Assembly (NCBI RefSeq): GCF_029760915.1
Contig: NZ_CP121685.1
Location: 2,629,001 to 2,693,000, forward strand
Direction of reading: 5' to 3'
DNA: 64,000 nt
Source: Olleya sp. YS
Lineage (GTDB): Bacteria; Bacteroidota; Bacteroidia; Flavobacteriales; Flavobacteriaceae
Both the position numbers and the translations under genes were made by a program. This document shows positions 14,794 through 24,600 of the stretch, in pieces (the stretch's first letter is position 1; the number at the start of each line of letters is the position of its first letter). A model generated the notes under the pieces. It did not search any database, had not been told where the DNA came from, and was given only the letters and a program-made list of their open reading frames with translations.

Positions 14794-17104
14794 TTAAAAT
14801 TGAATATACTAAGTCTTTAGTCAACTGTTGTCCATTAGCTTTTTCGCGAATCAAATTGAAATCAAATCTAAAATCACAACCATCTTTATAAGCTGAACAA
14901 CCATATGCTGTCTTACCTTTAATGATGGTTCCTTTATGGCATTTCGGACACTTTTTTTCATTAGTATCAGTTTTCGCTTTAGCGGAAACCGTTTGTTTTG
15001 GCTCTAATTTTAATTTAAAATTATCATCAAAACGTAGCAAGCCCTCAACTTTAGCGTCATTTACTTTAAACCCTTTTAAATTAACGGTCGATCCTTTATC
15101 AAGTAATCGCTTATATTGATTTTCTGAAATATTCTTTTCAGCAAAAGCAAATGGCAACACAAAGTCACAAGATTTACTATATAAACTACAACCATAGGCT
15201 GTTTTTCCTTTTAATAATTGACCGTTTTTACATTTTGGACAAGCTTTTCCAACAATACCTTTTTTATTAGCTTTGGTTTTAGCTTTTGAGCCTTTTTCAG
15301 TTTTATTATTAGTGTAACTAATTTTAGCTTCTACTGTTTCACTACGTACTTCATACACCAATTGATCTACCATGTGCTTCATGTTTTTTATAAACGCTGA
15401 TGCGGAATAGTCGCCTTTTTCAATATCTTTTAATTGCTTTTCCCAAAGTCCAGTTAACTCGGCAGATTTTAATAAATCATTTTTAATAATATCTATTAAC
15501 TGAATACCTGTAACGGTTGGTAGTACCTGTTTTTTATTACGTATAATATACTTGCGTCTAAACAAGGTTTCAATAATATTTGCACGAGTAGATGGACGAC
15601 CAATACCATTTTCTTTCATTAAATCTCGTAACTCATCATCGTCCACTTGCTTTCCTGCGGTTTCCATTGCGCGCAGGAGAGAAGCTTCTGTAAATTGATT
15701 TGGTGGTTTGGTCTGTTTCTCTAAAAATGATGGCTCATGTGGTCCTTTTTCGCCTTTAACAAAAGTGGGCAATAAACCTGCTTCTTTACTTTTAGTTGTA
15801 GTTGTCCCACTGAGCGCAGTCGAAGTGTCAAATACAACTCGCCAACCTTTATCTAATATTTCTTTTCCTGTGGTTTTAAAGTTAACACTTTCGGCTTTTC
15901 CAATAACAGTTGTGTTTGCCACTTTACAATCGTTATAAAATACTGCTATAAAACGTCTGGTTATTATGTCATAAACCTGTTGCTGATTATACTGCAAATT
16001 ACTTTGCACTCCTGTTGGTATAATAGCATGATGATCTGTAACCTTAGCATCATCAAACACCTTTTTAGATTTTTTTATCTTCTTATTTAAAAGAGGTTGA
16101 ATTAACGTACTGTAATTCGTCAAATTTTTAAGTATTCCAGGGACTTTAGGGTAAATATCGTTAGGTAAAAATGTGGTATCTACTCTAGGATAGGTGACCA
16201 CTTTCATCTCATATAATTTCTGGACAATCTTTAAAGTGTCGTCTGCAGAAAATCCAAACTTGGTATTGCAATACACCTGTAAACCTGTTAAATCAAAGAG
16301 TTTTGGCGCATATTCGTTCCCTTTCTTTTTAGTGATAGACACGATTTTAAAATCATGCTCCTTTACTATGTTAGCTAGCTTTTCGCCATCTTCCATGTTT
16401 AAAAAGCGACCTTCTTGGTAGCTAAATAATGTATCACGATACATCGTTTGTAATTCCCAATAGGGTTGAGGCTTAAAGTTTTCAATCTCTTTCCAACGGT
16501 TAACGACCATTGCCAAAGTGGGAGTTTGTACGCGACCAACACTTAATACTTGTTTGTAACCACCATGTTTTACGGTGTATAATCGTGTGGCATTCATCCC
16601 AAGTAACCAATCTCCAATTGCTCTAGAAAATCCTGCGTAATATAAATTATCATATTTAGAACTAGATTCTAGTTTTTCAAAGCCTTCTTTAATCGCTTCT
16701 GTGGTTAAAGAGCTAATCCACAAACGTTGTACTTCGCCTTTATAATTGGCTTGGTCTAAGACCCAACGTTGTATCAATTCTCCTTCTGTACCAGCATCAC
16801 CACAGTTTATAACCACTTCTGCTTGATCAAAAAGACTTTTTACAATTTTAAATTGCTTTTGGATCCCAGAATCTTTGGTGACTTTAGTCTCAAATTTTTC
16901 TGGCAACATGGGTAAGTTATTTAAATCCCAACTTTTCCAATGTGCTTTATAATCGTTTGGCTCTTTAAGCGTGCAAAGGTGACCAAAAGTGTAGGTTACT
17001 GCATAACCATTGCCTTCAAAGTAGCCATCACGTTTGGTTTTGGCTCCAAGGACTTGCGCGATTTCTCGAGCTACTGATGGTTTTTCGGCAATACAGACTT
17101 TCAA
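14780..17104 (-). CDS. topB: DNA topoisomerase III (type IA)
   Basis: 774 residues. An N-terminal Toprim domain (MKVCIAEKPSVAREIAQVLG, INCGDAGTEGELI) is followed by the type IA core; the active-site Tyr is in VVTYPRVDT (Y305). Conserved MNATRLYT, SVGRVQTPTLA and GIGRPSTRANIIETL are present. The C terminus has two four-Cys zinc ribbons (CPKCKNGQLLKGKTAYGC and CPKCHKGTIIKGKTAYGC). It relaxes negative supercoils and unlinks DNA by single-strand passage. Between the core and GLLPTFVKGEKG there is a small insertion (DTSTALSGTT) coded by a REP-like palindrome. Last gene upstream of rluE in a two-gene unit. Confidence 0.95.
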   Translation of the reverse strand: MKVCIAEKPSVAREIAQVLGAKTKRDGYFEGNGYAVTYTFGHLCTLKEPNDYKAHWKSWDLNNLPMLPEKFETKVTKDSGIQKQFKIVKSLFDQAEVVINCGDAGTEGELIQRWVLDQANYKGEVQRLWISSLTTEAIKEGFEKLESSSKYDNLYYAGFSRAIGDWLLGMNATRLYTVKHGGYKQVLSVGRVQTPTLAMVVNRWKEIENFKPQPYWELQTMYRDTLFSYQEGRFLNMEDGEKLANIVKEHDFKIVSITKKKGNEYAPKLFDLTGLQVYCNTKFGFSADDTLKIVQKLYEMKVVTYPRVDTTFLPNDIYPKVPGILKNLTNYSTLIQPLLNKKIKKSKKVFDDAKVTDHHAIIPTGVQSNLQYNQQQVYDIITRRFIAVFYNDCKVANTTVIGKAESVNFKTTGKEILDKGWRVVFDTSTALSGTTTTKSKEAGLLPTFVKGEKGPHEPSFLEKQTKPPNQFTEASLLRAMETAGKQVDDDELRDLMKENGIGRPSTRANIIETLFRRKYIIRNKKQVLPTVTGIQLIDIIKNDLLKSAELTGLWEKQLKDIEKGDYSASAFIKNMKHMVDQLVYEVRSETVEAKISYTNNKTEKGSKAKTKANKKGIVGKACPKCKNGQLLKGKTAYGCSLYSKSCDFVLPFAFAEKNISENQYKRLLDKGSTVNLKGFKVNDAKVEGLLRFDDNFKLKLEPKQTVSAKAKTDTNEKKCPKCHKGTIIKGKTAYGCSAYKDGCDFRFDFNLIREKANGQQLTKDLVYSILNGYK
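15794..15839. repeat. REP-like palindromic element inserted in frame in topB
   Basis: The core CACTGAGCGCAGTCGAAGTG (15808-15827) holds the hairpin ACTG-AGCG-CAGT and is wrapped by the inverted arms AGTTGTA (15794-15800) and TACAACT (15833-15839). The core matches a short repeat I recall as widely dispersed in Bacteroidota intergenic DNA. Here it is read in frame as part of a variable loop (DTSTALSGTT) in topoisomerase III. It is GC-rich against its surroundings. Confidence 0.6.
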
Positions 17105-17203
17105 CTTATCTATTATAATTTAGACTTGCAAAATAAGTGAATTTGTTAAGTTTTAGAAGTGGTTTTGTTAGGAGTTATTAACTAATCGTTTTCAATTATT
17201 TTA

Positions 17204-18016
17204 TCACCAAGCCACTACAAAACACTTTGTCATTTCTCCGTTTTTAAATTTTAGCCATACTAACGGTGAATACGCTTCAGCTTGATAAGTAGTCATTTGA
17301 GGTTGTATCTGTTTATAGGTAGACCAGTTTACATTGGTATCCAAATCCAATAACCAATCTATTTTTTTAGGAATATAAAATTTACAGTCTTTAAATTGGT
17401 CTAATTGGTGATATTTAAAATAAAACCCATAAACACAGGAATTATTTAATGAATTAAACTCTATGGTTTCACCAAAAGGTATAAAGATTTGTGCTTTAAA
17501 GTAAAGTTGTTGTTTAAAGTCTTCTGCTTTTAGTTGAAAACGTTCTAATAGTGGTTGTGTAGCATCAGCATAGAGTAGTGGTAGCTGTTTTGTTTTTAGT
17601 TTATTTAATTTTTCTAATAACGAGTCTTTTCGCATGGGACCAATTAAACAGTCAATCTCAGAATTACCTAAAGATGCATCATATAAATAGTACTTAAACT
17701 GAATTTCTAAATGCGTTGGTTGTCCATCATCCAAGTACAAACAATCCAACTCTCCAATAGTATGATTAACTGTTTCTTGTATTTGAATGTTTTCTGCTAA
17801 CAATTTTATAGTTTCAAAATGCTTTAACTCTTCAAATACATATTGCTCGACTCGTAAGCCTAATCTTGTGTTTGGCTTTATTTTAATGTTTAATACAAAG
17901 GGACAATCTAATGATTTTGTAAAGGGGTGCATCCCAAACACGTCAGATAAAAAAAGATGTGGTGTATTATAAAACCCTCTAAATTGGGCTTGAAAATCTT
18001 CGGTTTTTGTTGTCAT
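17204..18016 (-). CDS. DUF1853 family protein, PD-(D/E)XK nuclease-like
   Basis: 270 residues. The central motifs GELDCLYLD and HLEIQFKYYLY, then LIGPMRKDSLLEKL and TKQLPLL, are those of DUF1853. The Asp of GELD and the E-x-x-x-K of LEIQFK resemble the catalytic core of the PD-(D/E)XK nuclease fold, but no enzyme activity is known to me for the family. No signal peptide or membrane segment. It lies between topB and a divergent helicase gene, with about 100 bases to each, so a DNA or RNA role is possible but unproven. Confidence 0.75.
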   Translation of the reverse strand: MTTKTEDFQAQFRGFYNTPHLFLSDVFGMHPFTKSLDCPFVLNIKIKPNTRLGLRVEQYVFEELKHFETIKLLAENIQIQETVNHTIGELDCLYLDDGQPTHLEIQFKYYLYDASLGNSEIDCLIGPMRKDSLLEKLNKLKTKQLPLLYADATQPLLERFQLKAEDFKQQLYFKAQIFIPFGETIEFNSLNNSCVYGFYFKYHQLDQFKDCKFYIPKKIDWLLDLDTNVNWSTYKQIQPQMTTYQAEAYSPLVWLKFKNGEMTKCFVVAW

Positions 18017-18084
18017 ATTTCAACGTAAAAATAAGGATTAAAATATTTTTTAAAGATTATTCGTCAAAACCCTTTAATTCGTTG

Positions 18085-18092
18085 TATTTTTG
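18085..18092 (+). promoter_or_regulatory. -7 box for the DEAH helicase gene
   Basis: TATTTTTG fits TAnnTTTG, 33 bases before the ATG at 18126. A TTG lies directly upstream, but no well-spaced -33 element was found. Confidence 0.45.
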
Positions 18093-18125
18093 CACATCTT
18101 AAAATTTAAAAATTACAATTAGTTA

Positions 18126-19679
18126 ATGTCTGTTAAAACCCTAGAATTACAAGAACGTACAGAAGGAAAAAGTCTTTATAGCTACCAAAAAGGCGCTATT
18201 AATAAGATTTTTACATGTTTTGAAGAAGCTCCAGAAGATTATCATTTGTTGTATCAATTACCAACTGGTGGAGGAAAAACAGTAATATTTTCTGAAATTG
18301 TTAGACAGTATTTAAAGCATCACAAGAAGCAAGTTCTAGTCATGACGCATCGTATAGAGTTGTGTAAACAAACCTCTAATATGTTGTCTGAGTTTGGTGT
18401 AACTAACAAGATTGTAGATAGCAAGGCTGACTTAAGTGATCAAGGTGATTATAATTGCTTTGTAGCTATGGTAGAAACGCTAAACAATCGTTTAAATGAT
18501 GATAAGCTTGATATTTCTGATATTGGATTAGTCATTATTGATGAAGCCCATTATAACAGTTTTACCAAACTCTTTAAATTTTTTGAGAAGTCCTTTATTC
18601 TTGGTGTAACAGCAACACCGTTAAGTAGTAATATTAACCTTCCAATGAAGGATAATTATAACGAGTTGATTGTTGGAGAAACCATCCAATCGTTAATAGA
18701 GAATGAGTTCTTAGCTCGTGCAGAAATATACAGTTACAACGTAGGATTAACCTCTTTAGTTGTAGGTGCAAATGGTGATTATACTGTAAAGTCTTCTGAA
18801 GATTTATATACCAATACAGACATGTTAACGAAGCTTATACAAGCTTACGAAGAACGCTGTAAAGGTAAAAAAACGCTAATCTTTAATAATGGTATTAACA
18901 CGTCATTACACGTGTATGACACCTTTAGACGTGCAGGTTACCCAGTAGCACATTTGGATAATAACAATACTAAAAAAGAGCGTAAAGCCATCTTAAAATG
19001 GTTTAAAGACACACCTGATGCTATTTTAACGTCAGTTAGTATCTTAACGACTGGTTTTGATGAGCCTACTGTAGATTGTATTATGTTAAACAGAGCCACA
19101 AAATCATTGACTTTATATTACCAGATGATTGGACGTGGATCGCGTATTTTAAAAAATAAAAACACGTTTACAGTTGTTGATTTAGGAAATAACCTTCACC
19201 GATTTGGACCTTGGGGAAGTGATTTGGATTGGCATAAAATTTTCCGTTCTCCAAACTACTATTTAGATGGTATTTTAAGTGACGAAGAACTTGAAAATAA
19301 CTTTAGATATGAAATGCCAGACGATTTGCGTGAGCAATTCAAAAAGTCTGAACAGGTTTATTTTGATATCAAAAAATGTTATATAGATAGTATTAGAGCA
19401 GGTGAGAGCTCTAAAGTGGTTTTGGAACGTTCAATTAAGCATCACGCACATATCTGCACAGAAAACAGTGAAGACCTTTGGGATGCACTAGCTTTAGCAA
19501 AATTATTAGGTGATGACATAGATTACAGAATTAGTCGCTACACAAAGTGTATTAGTAAAAGTACGTTTAACTTTGTTGAATGGCTTAAGGACGATTACCG
19601 TAAAAAGTTAAATGCCTATTTACGTGCTAATTTTGATGAAATCTTTGAAGAGATTAATGGGTTTCCGCCAGAGGATTAG
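18126..19679 (+). CDS. DEAD/DEAH-box helicase, superfamily 2
   Basis: 517 residues. Motif I is QLPTGGGKT (44-52), motif II DEAH (139-142), motif III GVTATPL, motif VI QMIGRGSRIL; the helicase C domain spans about 220-370. The N-terminal half resembles the ResIII/RadD-like helicases (starts YQKGAINKIF). The C-terminal 130 residues are helical and unassigned. Likely acts on DNA or structured nucleic acid with ATP hydrolysis. It has its own promoter box and is followed by a dispersed repeat and then an RNA helicase gene on the same strand. Confidence 0.88.
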   Translation: MSVKTLELQERTEGKSLYSYQKGAINKIFTCFEEAPEDYHLLYQLPTGGGKTVIFSEIVRQYLKHHKKQVLVMTHRIELCKQTSNMLSEFGVTNKIVDSKADLSDQGDYNCFVAMVETLNNRLNDDKLDISDIGLVIIDEAHYNSFTKLFKFFEKSFILGVTATPLSSNINLPMKDNYNELIVGETIQSLIENEFLARAEIYSYNVGLTSLVVGANGDYTVKSSEDLYTNTDMLTKLIQAYEERCKGKKTLIFNNGINTSLHVYDTFRRAGYPVAHLDNNNTKKERKAILKWFKDTPDAILTSVSILTTGFDEPTVDCIMLNRATKSLTLYYQMIGRGSRILKNKNTFTVVDLGNNLHRFGPWGSDLDWHKIFRSPNYYLDGILSDEELENNFRYEMPDDLREQFKKSEQVYFDIKKCYIDSIRAGESSKVVLERSIKHHAHICTENSEDLWDALALAKLLGDDIDYRISRYTKCISKSTFNFVEWLKDDYRKKLNAYLRANFDEIFEEINGFPPED

Positions 19680-19685
19680 AAATTA

Positions 19686-19747
19686 GTTAACAGTATTCAG
19701 TCACAGTTTACAGTTGATTACTCATTGTGAGTCTTCAGCTGAATAAC
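19686..19747. repeat. Dispersed intergenic repeat, copy 2
   Basis: Begins GTTAAC and has CAGTCACAGTTTACAGTTG, then TGTGAGTCTT and a closing CTGAATAAC that pairs imperfectly with GTATTCAG near its start. It aligns along its length with the minus-strand reading of 2614-2687. It fills nearly all of the space between the two helicase genes. Confidence 0.55.
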
Positions 19748-19769
19748 AACAACTTAACAATAAACACTT

Positions 19770-20888
19770 ATGAGTACTTTTAGAGAATTAGGCTTAGATA
19801 AAAACTACGTAAAATCGCTCAAAGAAATAGGTATTAAAACACCTACAGAGATTCAAGCACAAGCTATACCTATGTTGTTAAATACCTCAACAGACTTTGT
19901 TGGGTTAGCACAAACAGGAACTGGTAAAACTGCTGCTTTTGGATTACCTTTATTACACAAAATTAATCCTAAAAATAATGCTGTTCAAGCATTGATTATT
20001 GCACCAACTCGCGAGTTGGTTCAGCAAATTAAAAAACAGCTTTTCAAATTTACTAAGTATAACGATTCTAAAATTTTTTTAGAAGGAGTTTATGGTGGTG
20101 AAAAGATAGATATCCAGCTTAAAAATGTTGCTAGAACAACACACATAATTATTGCTACTCCAGGTCGATTAGTTGATTTAATGAATCGTGGTGCTGTTAA
20201 TTTATCTGACGTTAAAACTATTGTTTTAGATGAAGCAGACGAGATGCTCAGTATGGGCTTTAAAAACGATTTAACTACTATTTTAAAGGCTGTTACTGGT
20301 AAGAAAAATACCTGGTTGTTTAGCGCTACCATGTCTGACGATTTAAAAGAAATTGTTAAACGCTACATTTCTGATCAAGCCATTAGACTAGAAATTGATA
20401 GAAAAAGTATTGTTAACAGTAACATTTCTCACTATTACGTAGAAACTACTCTACACAATAAAGCGCATGCATTAATGCAGCTATTAGAAGCTAGAGAAGA
20501 TGATAGAGGGATTATTTTTACACGTACTAAAGCTGGTGCTCAAGCTCTAAAACATCAATTAGAGCAAGAAGGATTTAATGTTGGTGCTTTAGAAGGTGAT
20601 ATGCAACAAAAAGAACGTGATAAGGTGATGCGTGCATTTAAAAACACTAGCCTTCAATTGCTAATTTCTACAGATGTCTCTGCAAGAGGTATTGATGTTA
20701 GTGACTTGGCATTTGTCATACATCATCAATTACCAGAACATATAGAATACTATACACATAGAAGCGGACGAACTGCAAGAGCTGGAAAAAAGGGAGAATC
20801 CATTGCTTTAATTTTGCCTAATGAATATAATGACCTTAAAAAAGTAGAAACTACTTTAGGTATTACAATGAAACAAATTACAGTTTAG
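19770..20888 (+). CDS. DEAD-box RNA helicase (short core form)
   Basis: 372 residues with all core motifs: Q motif (GIKTPTEIQAQAIP), AQTGTGKT (47-54), PTRELV (79-84), TPGRL, DEAD (154-157), SAT (185-187), SARGIDV and HRSGRTARAGKKG. It ends straight after the core, without the basic or glycine-rich tail of RhlE or the RNA-binding domain of DbpA/DeaD. It probably unwinds short RNA duplexes in ribosome assembly or cold adaptation. A strong terminator follows; a ribosome hibernation factor gene faces it. Confidence 0.92.
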   Translation: MSTFRELGLDKNYVKSLKEIGIKTPTEIQAQAIPMLLNTSTDFVGLAQTGTGKTAAFGLPLLHKINPKNNAVQALIIAPTRELVQQIKKQLFKFTKYNDSKIFLEGVYGGEKIDIQLKNVARTTHIIIATPGRLVDLMNRGAVNLSDVKTIVLDEADEMLSMGFKNDLTTILKAVTGKKNTWLFSATMSDDLKEIVKRYISDQAIRLEIDRKSIVNSNISHYYVETTLHNKAHALMQLLEAREDDRGIIFTRTKAGAQALKHQLEQEGFNVGALEGDMQQKERDKVMRAFKNTSLQLLISTDVSARGIDVSDLAFVIHHQLPEHIEYYTHRSGRTARAGKKGESIALILPNEYNDLKKVETTLGITMKQITV

Positions 20889-20912
20889 TAAAATTTATTA
20901 AATCTAGACAAT

Positions 20913-20942
20913 AAAAAAACGACTCATGTAAGTCGTTTTTTT
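20913..20942 (+). terminator. Rho-independent terminator after DEAD-box helicase
   Basis: AAAAAACGACT, a 6-base loop, then AGTCGTTTTTTT. The stem AACGACT/AGTCGTT (20918-20924, 20931-20937) is followed by a T-run. The mirrored A/T tracts let it serve the convergent hibernation-factor gene too. Confidence 0.85.
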
Positions 20943-20972
20943 ATGATTATTTAATCCTAATTATATGAATAA

Positions 20973-21278
20973 TTAGTGTGTTTTCATTTTACCTTTACGC
21001 TTTGATAATTGTCGCTCTAACTGATTGACAACCTCACTAACACTCTTATGTAGTGACTCATTATTATCTTCAGCAAACAATCTTGGTCCAGGTGCACTCA
21101 ATCGGATACCTGCTATTTTACCAGTATTATTTCCAGTTTGCTCTACTTTAAAAAAAACATCTGCACGTACAATAAACTCATATTTATTGGCTAACTTCTG
21201 CACCTTTTCAGATGTATATTGCTCTAAATCTGCACTTGCTTTTACATTGTCGTATTCAAAATTTATATCCATAGTCAT
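20973..21278 (-). CDS. Ribosome hibernation-promoting factor, HPF/RaiA family (copy 1)
   Basis: 101 residues, the short HPF form; the start could be either the ATG at 21278 or the one two codons later (MDINFEYDNVKAS). It has the family's beta-alpha-beta pattern: FEYDNVKASADLEQY, IVRADVFFKVE, IRLSAPGPRLFAE, LERQLSKRKGKMKTH. HPF binds the 30S decoding centre in stationary phase. A paralogue at 44574-44873 shares most motifs (ADVFFK, RLSAPGPRLFAE, QLxKRK), so the genome has at least two. Confidence 0.88.
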   Translation of the reverse strand: MTMDINFEYDNVKASADLEQYTSEKVQKLANKYEFIVRADVFFKVEQTGNNTGKIAGIRLSAPGPRLFAEDNNESLHKSVSEVVNQLERQLSKRKGKMKTH

Positions 21279-21640
21279 TTCATATTTATATTCTCTTAAA
21301 GATAACTAAAATGAACTGCATATCTATTCTTTTTTTGAAAATTTTAGGATGAATTTCACAAATAAAATTAATTATAGAATTTTTGCTATGAGTACAATTC
21401 TTAAATGGTCTAAATAATAATGATATTAACACTTTATAAACCAAATAGTTAATCGTTAATTTTCTCCTTTTATAGAAAAGATATCTAAAAAGTCACCATT
21501 ATTCAATTCTTTTCCTTAAATTGAAATAACCATTCTATTATTTATTTAAAAAACATCTAATAACTATGTGCTATTAAGTAGTTATTTAATGCCTTCCTTC
21601 TGTTATAGTCAATAATTTTTATTAACCAAACCAACCAATT
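21279..21640. other. Gene-free 360-base stretch before the MopE-repeat gene
   Basis: Very A/T-rich, no convincing ORF, no perfect long palindrome and no exact TAnnTTTG box was found close to the ATG at 21641. It presumably holds the promoters of both divergent genes and a long leader for the exported repeat protein (CCAAACCAACCAATT just before the ATG). Confidence 0.4.
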
Positions 21641-24600
21641 ATGAAAAAATCAACCCTTTTTCAGGTGTTTGTCGTGGCCTTTTGTTGCCTAATGTTGACA
21701 AACATACACGCACAAAATTCAGGTATTTTTAGTAGTTATGTTATTCTAGATGAGAATAACACAGGTAATTCGTTTTACAAGCTATTTAATGCCTCAGATG
21801 GAACAACTCCAAATTTTCAAAACAAACTCTTTCTTATTTTTAGTAATTCAGAAAGTCTTGTTTTGAAAGGATTTGAAAACAAAACGTTTCAAATTAATGG
21901 AGACCAAGTACAAGATGTAAGATTACATTATCGAGTATATTTAGAGGGTGATCCTTCACCTCCTGCTTTTAGTGAAATTTCATTAAACGTAAACGGTCCA
22001 AATGATTCGTTTATAGGTGGAAATGATACACTATGGCTAATAAATAATCTTAACATTGATCTTATTCAAGGTCTAGCTAACGGATTTTATGTCTTTGAAG
22101 TCTACTCTTCTGCTTTCATTACATATCCTGGTGGTAGTTACACCTATTTTATAAGTGACTTTGGTAATAATTTTAAAGCAAACATTAGGATAGAAAGAGG
22201 AGTAACTTGGTATGCTGATACTGATGGAGATAGTTATGGTGATCCAAACAATACAATAGTTTCTGTGAGTCAACCAATTGGTTATGTCCAAGATAATACC
22301 GATTGCGACGATACAAATCCTAATGTTAATCCTGGAGCTATTGAAATTCCATGTGATAATATAGATAATAACTGTAACGGAGGAATTGATGAAAATAGAA
22401 AAGATGCTGATGGAGATGGTTATGATGAATGTGTGGATTGTGATGATTTTAATGCTGCAATAAATCCAGGTGCATTAGAATTACCATGTGATAACATAGA
22501 CAACAACTGTGATGGAAATATTGATGAAACCAGAGTAGACGCTGATGGTGACGGATTTGATGAGTGTGTTGATTGTAATGATAATGACGCAACAATTTTT
22601 CCAGGAGCTGTAGAATTACCATGTGATAACATAGACAACAACTGTGATGGTAACATTGATGAAACTAGAGTAGACGCTGATGGCGATGGGTTTGATGAAT
22701 GTGTTGATTGTAATGATAATGATGCATCAATTAATCCAGGAGCTGTAGATATAGCTTGTGACGGTATTGATAACAACTGTGATGGAAACATAGACGAAAC
22801 TGTGGTAGATGCTGATGGAGATGGTGTCACTGAATGTTTTGACTGTGACGATAATAACGCAGCAATCAATCCTGGAGCTACAGAAATTTGTGATGGCATC
22901 GATAATAACTGTGATGGTAACATCGATGAAGGTTTGACTTTTGATGCAGATGGAGATGGCTACACTTCAGTAGGCTCTTGTTCTGGCTCTGCAAATGATT
23001 GCGATGATAATAACGCAGCAATCAATCCAGGAGCTACAGAAATTTGCGACGGAATCGATAATAACTGTGATGGTAACATCGATGAAGGTTTGACTTTTGA
23101 TACAGATGGAGATGGCTACACTTCAGTAGGTTCTTGTTCTGGCTCTGCAGATGATTGTGATGATAATAACGCAGCAATCAATCCTGGAGCTACAGAAATT
23201 TGTGATGGTATCGATAACAACTGTGATGGTAACATCGACGAAGGATTGACTTTTGATGCAGATGGAGATGGCTACACTTCAGTAGGTTCATGTTCTGGCT
23301 CTGCAGATGATTGTGATGATAATAACGCAGCAATCAATCCTGGAGCTACAGAAATTTGCGACGGAATCGATAATAACTGTGATGGAAACATTGACGAAGG
23401 TTTCGACCAAGATGGAGACGGATTCACTACCTGTCAAGGTGATTGTGATGATTCAAATGCGTTAATTAGTCCTAACGCAACAGAAGTGTGCGACGGAATA
23501 GATAACAACTGTGATGGTAACATCGACGAAGGTTTCGACCAAGATGGAGACGGATTCACAACGTGTCAAGGCGATTGTGATGATAACAACGCAGCAATCA
23601 ATCCTAACGCAACAGAAGTGTGCGACGGAATAGATAACAACTGTGATGGTAACATCGACGAAGGTTTCGACCAAGATGGTGACGGATTCACTACCTGTCA
23701 AGGTGATTGTGATGATTCAAATGCGTTAATTAGTCCTAACGCAACAGAAGTGTGCGACGGAATAGATAACAACTGTGATGGTAACATCGACGAAGGTTTC
23801 GACCAAGATGGAGACGGATTCACAACGTGTCAAGGCGATTGTGATGATAACAACGCAGCAATCAATCCTAACGCAACAGAAATGTGCGACGGAATAGATA
23901 ACAACTGTGATGGTAACATCGACGAAGGTTTCGACCAAGATGGTGACGGATTCACTACCTGTCAAGGTGATTGTGATGATTCAAATGCGTTAATTAATCC
24001 AAACGCAACAGAAGTTTGCGACGGAATAGATAACAACTGTGACGGTAACATCGACGAAGGTTTCGACCAAGATGGAGACGGATTCACAACGTGTCAAGGC
24101 GATTGTGATGATAACAACGCAGCAATCAATCCTAATGCAACTGAAGTTTGCGACGGAATAGACAATAACTGTGATGGTAACATCGACGAAGGTTTTGATC
24201 AAGATGGTGACGGATTCACTACCTGTCAAGGTGATTGTGATGATTCTGACGCAAATTCATATCCTGGTGCTCCAGAAGTGTGTGATGGTATAGATAACAA
24301 CTGTGATGGTAACATCGACGAAAGTTTCGACCAAGATGGTGACGGATTTACAACCTGTCAAGGCGATTGTGATGATAACAACGCAGCAATCAATCCTAAT
24401 GCAACTGAAGTTTGCGACGGAATAGATAACAACTGTGATGGTAACATCGACGAAGGTTTCGACCAAGATGGTGACGGATTTACAACCTGTCAAGGGGATT
24501 GTGATGATTCAAATGCGTTAATTAATCCAAACGCAACAGAAGTTTGCGACGGAATAGATAACAACTGTGATGGATTAGTTGATGGAGATGATCCAAATGC

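Noticed and set aside
22420-24493. Long antisense open frames across the MopE repeats
   Set aside because: They repeat with the 132/264-base coding unit of the plus-strand gene and have no start, ribosome site or family signs of their own; they are by-products of the repeat.
22214-24591. Regular tandem repeats as a CRISPR array
   Set aside because: The units are in one reading frame, code conserved metal-binding motifs, have no spacers between short repeats and no cas genes lie nearby.
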